From Candidatus Rokuibacteriota bacterium (lineage in GTDB: Bacteria > Methylomirabilota > Methylomirabilia > Rokubacteriales > CSP1-6), in contig QHSZ01000017.1 of assembly GCA_003220595.1 (NCBI GenBank), positions 1 to 35,587 of the forward strand: a stretch of DNA of 35,587 bases, given 5' to 3'. The translations under genes and the position numbers were made by a program. The notes under the pieces were generated by a model. The model saw only the letters and a list, made by a program, of their open reading frames with translations, was not told the origin of the DNA and ran no database searches. Position 1 is the stretch's first letter; each line of letters opens with the position of its first letter. This document shows positions 31,800 through 35,587 of this stretch, piece after piece.

Positions 31800-32344
31800 T
31801 TCGCGCCCGCCCCCGCCTTCTTGCCGACCTTGCGCCGGATGACCTCGTCCGCGTACTTGATGCCCTTGCCCTTGTAGGGGTCGGGCTTGCGCAGCATCCG
31901 CAGGCGCGCCGCCGTCTCGCCGAGGACCGCCTTGTCCGGCCCGCGCAGCGTGATCGCCGTCTGCTTGTCGATCTCCGCTGTGACGCCCTCGGGCAGCGGG
32001 AAGACGATGGGGTGGGAGTAGCCCAGCGCGAGCTGGATGGCCCGCCCCTGCAGCTGCGCGCGATAGCCGATCCCGACGATCTCGAGCTTCTTCTCGAAGC
32101 CGTTCTTGACACCGCTGACCATGTTGGCGACGAGCGCCCGCGCGAGGCCGTGGAGCGCGCGCACCTTGCGGTCGTCTCCCGCCCGGGAGATGACGAGCAC
32201 GTTGTTCTCCACCTTCGCGCTGAGCCCCGAGGGGACCGGCTGGGCGAGCTTGCCCTTGGGACCCTCGGCGCGGACGGTCGCGCCGTCCACCTGGACCTTC
32301 ACGCCCTGCGGGATGGGGATGGGTTTCCGGCCGATCCGTGACAT
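31796..32344 (-). CDS. rplF: 50S ribosomal protein L6
   Basis: 182 residues with the duplicated L6 fold. Begins [12 protein letters not shown]; the second half has the signature [12 protein letters not shown]6 is near the sarcin-ricin loop and the factor-binding site. Normal length; 10 bp after rpsH. Confidence 0.97.
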   Translation of the reverse strand: MSRIGRKPIPIPQGVKVQVDGATVRAEGPKGKLAQPVPSGLSAKVENNVLVISRAGDDRKVRALHGLARALVANMVSGVKNGFEKKLEIVGIGYRAQLQGRAIQLALGYSHPIVFPLPEGVTAEIDKQTAITLRGPDKAVLGETAARLRMLRKPDPYKGKGIKYADEVIRRKVGKKAGAGAK

Positions 32345-32354
32345 GGGCGACCTC

Positions 32355-32750
32355 TCACCACACGTAGGCGAGGACTTCTCCGCCCATTCGCTGCTTGCGC
32401 GCGTCGCGGTCCGTCAGGACGCCCCTCGACGTAGACAGCAGGGCGACGCCCATACCGCCGAGGATCGACGGGATCCGCTCGTGCGTGACGTAGACGCGCC
32501 GCCCCGGGGTCGACACGCGCACGAGCCCCGAGATCATCCTCTCGTTGGCCACGCCGTACTTGAGATAGACGCGCAGCATGCCCTGCTTCCGGTCCTCGAG
32601 CAGCCGGAAGTTCTTGATGAAGCCCTCCTCCTTGAGGAGCTCCGCGATGCGCACCTTGAGCCGCGAGGCCGGGATGTCCACCTTCTCGTGCTCCGCCCGG
32701 CTCGCGTTGCGGATGCGGGTCAGCATGTCGGCGATGGGATCGCTGCGCAT
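32355..32750 (-). CDS. rpsH: 30S ribosomal protein S8
   Basis: 131 residues. A primary binder of the 16S central domain and, in E. coli, the translational repressor of the spc operon. Starts [16 protein letters not shown]; the C-terminus has the RNA-binding [13 protein letters not shown] and ends G-G-E-V-L-A-Y-V-W. Normal length. Confidence 0.97.
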   Translation of the reverse strand: MRSDPIADMLTRIRNASRAEHEKVDIPASRLKVRIAELLKEEGFIKNFRLLEDRKQGMLRVYLKYGVANERMISGLVRVSTPGRRVYVTHERIPSILGGMGVALLSTSRGVLTDRDARKQRMGGEVLAYVW

Positions 32751-32753
32751 GGC

Positions 32754-32939
32754 TTACCAGCTCGCCTTTATAATGCCCGGCACCTCGCCCTTGAGCGCGA
32801 GCTCGCGGAAGCACAGCCGGCACATCTCGAACTTCCGGAGATACGCGCGCGGGCGCCCGCACAGCTTGCACCGGTGGTACGCGCGCGTCGAGAACTTCGG
32901 CGTGCGCTGCGACTTCATGATGAGGGCGGTCTTCGCCAT
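32754..32939 (-). CDS. rpsN: 30S ribosomal protein S14, short zinc-binding type
   Basis: 61 residues. Cys24, Cys27, Cys40 and Cys43 form the zinc site of the type Z protein, with M-A-K-T-A-L-I at the start and [12 protein letters not shown] near the end. It lies in the 30S head near S3 and S10. Three bases separate it from rpsH. Confidence 0.97.
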   Translation of the reverse strand: MAKTALIMKSQRTPKFSTRAYHRCKLCGRPRAYLRKFEMCRLCFRELALKGEVPGIIKASW

Positions 32940-32946
32940 ACGCCTG

Positions 32947-33642
32947 CTACTCCCTGAACGGCATGCCGAGGTGCGTCAGGAGCGCCTTCGCGTCCTCGTC
33001 CGTCCGCGCCGTCGTGACGATGATGATGTCCATCCCGCGAACCTTGTCGATCTTGTCGTACACGATCTCCGGGAAGATCAGCTGCTCCCGGAGCCCGAGC
33101 GCGTAGTTGCCCCGGCCGTCGAACCCCTTCGGGGGCACGCCCTTGAAGTCGCGGACGCGCGGCAGCGCGACGTTGACGAGCCGGTCGAGGAACTCGTACA
33201 TCCGCGCCCCCCGCAGCGTCACCTTCGCGCCGATCGGCACGCCCTCGCGCAGCTTGAAGTTCGCGATCGACTTCTTCGCGCGCGTGACGACGGGCTTCTG
33301 GCCCGTGATCGCCTGGAGCTCGGCCGTGGCGAAGTCGAGCACCTTCGCGTTCTCGCGTCCCTCGCCCACGCCCATATTGATGACGATCTTCTCCACGCGT
33401 GGCACCTGCCACGGGTTCGTGTAGCCGCGCGCCTTCATCAGCGCCGGAAGGAGCGTCTTGTGGAACGTCTCCTTGAGCCGCGCGGGCACCGTGCCGGTGC
33501 CCTTCGGGCGCCCCTTCGCGATCGAGGGGGCCTGGGCCGCGCCCTCGCCCTTCTTTCGCTGGGCCTTGTCCCCGGACGGCTTGGCCGCCGCCTGCGGCTT
33601 CGCCGCCGGCTTCGGTGCGTCCTTGGTTGCGTCCTTGGCCAT
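32947..33642 (-). CDS. rplE: 50S ribosomal protein L5 with N-terminal extension
   Basis: 231 residues; the family norm is about 180. The core starts near residue 52 (P-A-R-L-K-E-T-F) and runs through [26 protein letters not shown] and [15 protein letters not shown]5 binds 5S rRNA and the P-site tRNA side of the central protuberance. Residues 1-51 are Ala/Lys/Pro-rich ([14 protein letters not shown]) and look disordered. No good start exists closer to the core, so the extension is probably real. Confidence 0.95.
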   Translation of the reverse strand: MAKDATKDAPKPAAKPQAAAKPSGDKAQRKKGEGAAQAPSIAKGRPKGTGTVPARLKETFHKTLLPALMKARGYTNPWQVPRVEKIVINMGVGEGRENAKVLDFATAELQAITGQKPVVTRAKKSIANFKLREGVPIGAKVTLRGARMYEFLDRLVNVALPRVRDFKGVPPKGFDGRGNYALGLREQLIFPEIVYDKIDKVRGMDIIIVTTARTDEDAKALLTHLGMPFRE

Positions 33643-33646
33643 GTCC

Positions 33647-33973
33647 CTAACCCTTGTCGATCGGCTCGCCGCACCGTCGGCACACGCGGAGCTTGCGGCC
33701 GTCGGCGAGCGTCTTGACGCCCGTGCGCACGGGCTTGTCGCACCGGCCGCACACGAGCAGCACGTTCGAGAGCGCGAGCGCGCCCTCGCGTTCGATGATG
33801 CCGCCCTGCCGCAGCTTTTGCGTGGGCCGCTGGTGCTTCTTCACCATGTTCACCTTCTCGACGAGCACCCGCCCGTCGGTGAGCAACACGCGCAGCACCT
33901 TGCCACGCTTGCCCCGCTCCTTGCCGGCGATCACGGCGACCGTGTCGCCCCGTCGCACGTGGGCGTCGGCCAT
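33647..33973 (-). CDS. rplX: 50S ribosomal protein L24 with C-terminal Cys4 motif
   Basis: 108 residues. The KOW domain ([20 protein letters not shown]) starts subunit assembly on 23S r[13 protein letters not shown] follows. The C-terminus carries Cys75, Cys78, Cys98 and Cys101 (C-G-R-C and C-R-R-C), which could bind zinc, as in a subset of L24 proteins. ATG at 33973 meets the rplN stop with one shared base (TGATG arrangement). Confidence 0.96.
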   Translation of the reverse strand: MADAHVRRGDTVAVIAGKERGKRGKVLRVLLTDGRVLVEKVNMVKKHQRPTQKLRQGGIIEREGALALSNVLLVCGRCDKPVRTGVKTLADGRKLRVCRRCGEPIDKG

Positions 33974-34341
33974 CAGAGCACCTCCGGCGCCAGCGAGATG
34001 ATCTTCGTGAACTGGCGCTCGCGCAGCTCCCGCGCGACGGGGCCGAAGATGCGCGTGCCGACCGGATTCTCGTCCGGCTTGATCAACACGACGGCGTTCC
34101 GGTCGAAGCGAATGTACGAGCCGTCCTTGCGTCGCACCTCCTTCACGGTGCGCACGACCACCGCGCGGGCGACCTCGCCCTTCTTCACCGTGCCGTCCGG
34201 CGCGGCTTCCTTCACCGCGACGATCACCGTGTCCCCGAGCGAGGCGTAGCGCTTGTTGGCCCCGCCCATCACGCGGATGCACTGCACCCGCTTGGCCCCC
34301 GAGTTGTCCGCTACATCGAGCATCGAGCGCGGCTGGATCAT
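33973..34341 (-). CDS. rplN: 50S ribosomal protein L14
   Basis: 122 residues, the standard length. [31 protein letters not shown] and the late G-P-V-A-R-E-L-R are all classical. L14 lies at the subunit interface and joins bridges B5 and B8. Three bases after rpsQ. Confidence 0.97.
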   Translation of the reverse strand: MIQPRSMLDVADNSGAKRVQCIRVMGGANKRYASLGDTVIVAVKEAAPDGTVKKGEVARAVVVRTVKEVRRKDGSYIRFDRNAVVLIKPDENPVGTRIFGPVARELRERQFTKIISLAPEVL

Positions 34342-34344
34342 CGG

Positions 34345-34593
34345 CTAGGACACGCGGCTCAGGATCTTTCGGATCCGCCAGCGCTTCTCCTTCGACAGCG
34401 GCCGGGTTTCCTCGATCAGCACCCGATCGCCGACGCGGCTCTCGTTGGCCTCGTCGTGCGCCTTCAGCTTCTTCGACATCCGGACGACGCGCTCGTACTT
34501 CGGGTGACGGAACACGCGCTCGATCCTCACCACGCGCGTCTTCTGCATGGTGTCGCTCACCACCACGCCCTCGCGGCTCTTCCGCTCGCCCAC
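34345..34593 (-). CDS. rpsQ: 30S ribosomal protein S17
   Basis: 82 residues: G-E-R-K-S-R-E-G-V-V-V-S-D-T-M-Q-K-T, then H-P-K-Y-E-R-V-V-R and R-P-L-S-K-E-K-R-W-R. An OB-fold primary 16S rRNA binder. GTG at 34593 is preferred because AGGAAGGGA lies 7-9 nt upstream and the usual N-terminus follows; the GTG at 34614 would overlap rpmC and add seven unlike residues. Confidence 0.93.
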   Translation of the reverse strand: MGERKSREGVVVSDTMQKTRVVRIERVFRHPKYERVVRMSKKLKAHDEANESRVGDRVLIEETRPLSKEKRWRIRKILSRVS

Positions 34594-34597
34594 GCGG

Positions 34598-34786
34598 CTA
34601 TCCCTTCCTCTCACGCAGCACCGTGAACGCCCGCGCGAGGTCCCGGCGGGCCTGGCTCAGGCGCGACGGGTTCTTGGCCATCCCCATCGACAGCTGGAAA
34701 CGCAGGTTGAAGACCTCCTCGCTGAGCTCGCGCGCCTTCTGCTTGAGCTCCTCGTCCGAGAGATCGCGCCACTTCGCAGCCTTCAT
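34598..34786 (-). CDS. rpmC: 50S ribosomal protein L29
   Basis: 62 residues, two helices, with L-S-D-E-E-L-K-Q-K, L-R-F-Q-L-S-M-G and R-L-S-Q-A-R-R-D-L-A-R-A. L29 sits at the exit tunnel next to L23 and near the trigger-factor and SRP docking site. Its end region carries the ribosome site for rpsQ. Confidence 0.96.
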   Translation of the reverse strand: MKAAKWRDLSDEELKQKARELSEEVFNLRFQLSMGMAKNPSRLSQARRDLARAFTVLRERKG

Positions 34787-34805
34787 GCTCCGTCCCCGGC
34801 TCGCA

Positions 34806-35222
34806 CTAGAGGGCCCGCGTGCGCATCACGAACCTCGTCGCGATGCCCATCTTCTGCGCGGCCGTGCGGAACGCCTCGCGCGCGATGTCCTCGGGCACGC
34901 CCTGCATCTCGTAGATGATGCGTCCCGGCTTCACCACGGCCACCCACTCTTCGGGGTTCCCCTTGCCCTTGCCCATCCGGGTCTCGGCAGGCTTCTTCGT
35001 CACCGGCTTGTCGGGAAAGATCCGGATCCAGATCTTGCCGCCGCGCTTGAGGCTCCGCGACAGCGCGACGCGCGCGGCCTCGATCTGGCGGTTCGTGACC
35101 CACCCGGGCTCGAGCGCCTTCAGGCCGTACTCGCCGAACGCGAGCGCCGCGCCACGCTGCGCGGTGCCCTTCATCCGCCCGCGCTGGGCCTTCCGGTACT
35201 TGACGCGCTTGGGCATCAGCAT
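34806..35222 (-). CDS. rplP: 50S ribosomal protein L16
   Basis: 138 residues: [43 protein letters not shown] and M-G-K-G-K-G are classical. L16 lies near the A-site tRNA and the peptidyl transferase centre. ATG at 35222 or 35216 (M-L-M-P) may be used; the second matches the usual start better. Confidence 0.97.
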   Translation of the reverse strand: MLMPKRVKYRKAQRGRMKGTAQRGAALAFGEYGLKALEPGWVTNRQIEAARVALSRSLKRGGKIWIRIFPDKPVTKKPAETRMGKGKGNPEEWVAVVKPGRIIYEMQGVPEDIAREAFRTAAQKMGIATRFVMRTRAL

Positions 35223-35234
35223 GGCCGGTCCGCC

Positions 35235-35587
35235 TCACGCCTCCGCCGGCGCGGCGCGGAGCACCTCGCCCTTGAAGATCCACACCTTCACCCCGATCGT
35301 GCCGTAGGTCGTGTGCGCGGTCGCGAGCCCGTAGTCGATGTCGGCCCGGATCGTGTGGAGCGGCACGCGCCCGTCGCGGTACCACTCCCGGCGCGCGATC
35401 TCGCCGCCGCCCAGCCGGCCGGCGCACGCGATCCGGATGCCGTCGGCCCCGAGCCGCAACGCGGACGTCACGGCCTTTTTCATCGCGCGCCGGAACGCGA
35501 CGCGCTTCTGGAGCTGGAGCGCCACGTTCTCTGCCACGAGCTGGGCGTCGAGCTCCGGGTGGATGACCTCCTCGATGTTGAGGTAGA
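35235..35587 (-). CDS. rpsC: 30S ribosomal protein S3, C-terminal part (cut by window edge)
   Basis: About 117 C-terminal codons are present; the frame continues past the window end. [13 protein letters not shown], then [34 protein letters not shown] and [10 protein letters not shown] identify S3, which lines the mRNA entry tunnel. The N-terminal KH domain is outside the window. It ends 12 bp before rplP. Confidence 0.97.
   Translation of the reverse strand, partial: YLNIEEVIHPELDAQLVAENVALQLQKRVAFRRAMKKAVTSALRLGADGIRIACAGRLGGGEIARREWYRDGRVPLHTIRADIDYGLATAHTTYGTIGVKVWIFKGEVLRAAPAEA

Overview
The window is a very GC-rich bacterial chromosome segment (about 70% by eye) with tight gene packing and frequent 4-nt ATGA/GTGA/TTGA overlaps. 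No tRNA, rRNA, CRISPR array, transposase or phage gene was seen, and no gene-free stretch exceeds 300 bases. A large spc/alpha ribosomal operon, an orphan sigma-54 activator, trpE-trpG-thiL and many GT-C membrane glycosyltransferases suit an uncultured lineage such as Rokubacteria/Methylomirabilota or a deltaproteobacterium-like group. That placement is an impression, not a demonstrated assignment.

Layout. (1) 1-1496, plus strand: the end of an ornithine cyclodeaminase/mu-crystallin family gene, a 45-codon ORF that looks like the start of a MOSC domain, and a DAO-family FAD oxidoreductase, chained by GTGA overlaps. (2) 1699-6795, plus strand: a surface-glycan module made of a GT-C-like membrane protein, a SAM methyltransferase, a DPM1/CsbB-like GT2 and an AsnB-type amidotransferase. 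(3) 6803-11274, minus strand: a B12-binding-type radical SAM protein followed by a YfhO-family membrane protein with an extra C-terminal domain; a leaderless promoter candidate precedes the radical SAM gene. (4) 11533-15234, minus strand: a FIST-domain protein, a DUF2142-like membrane protein and a sigma-54 response regulator. (5) 15365-22021, plus strand: thioredoxin, trpE, trpG, thiL, two tandem CNNM/CorC-type proteins and a dienelactone hydrolase. (6) 22065-24320, minus strand: another multi-spanning GT-C-like protein whose start is unclear. (7) 24166-35587, minus strand: the conserved run rpsC-rplP-rpmC-rpsQ-rplN-rplX-rplE-rpsN-rpsH-rplF-rplR-rpsE-rpmD-rplO-secY-adk-map-infA-rpmJ-rpsM-rpsK-rpsD-rpoA-rplQ, with rpsC cut by the window edge.

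How the genes may work together. A CsbB-like GT2 and a YfhO protein lie in one locus, as the partners of a three-component glycosylation system do: one loads a sugar on undecaprenyl phosphate and the other transfers it outside the membrane. Other GT-C-like proteins, a methyltransferase, an amidotransferase and the radical SAM protein could supply or decorate the glycan. The ribosomal block is conventional in order, but several proteins carry unusual Ala/Lys-rich extensions and many keep the zinc-binding cysteine form.

Most worth checking: the YfhO fusion with an internal signal-peptide-like joint, the MOSC-like mini-ORF, trpE and the 22 kb GT-C gene lacking a convincing canonical start, the GAFSGA form of the sigma-54 contact loop, and the two CNNM paralogues with different changes in conserved membrane motifs.
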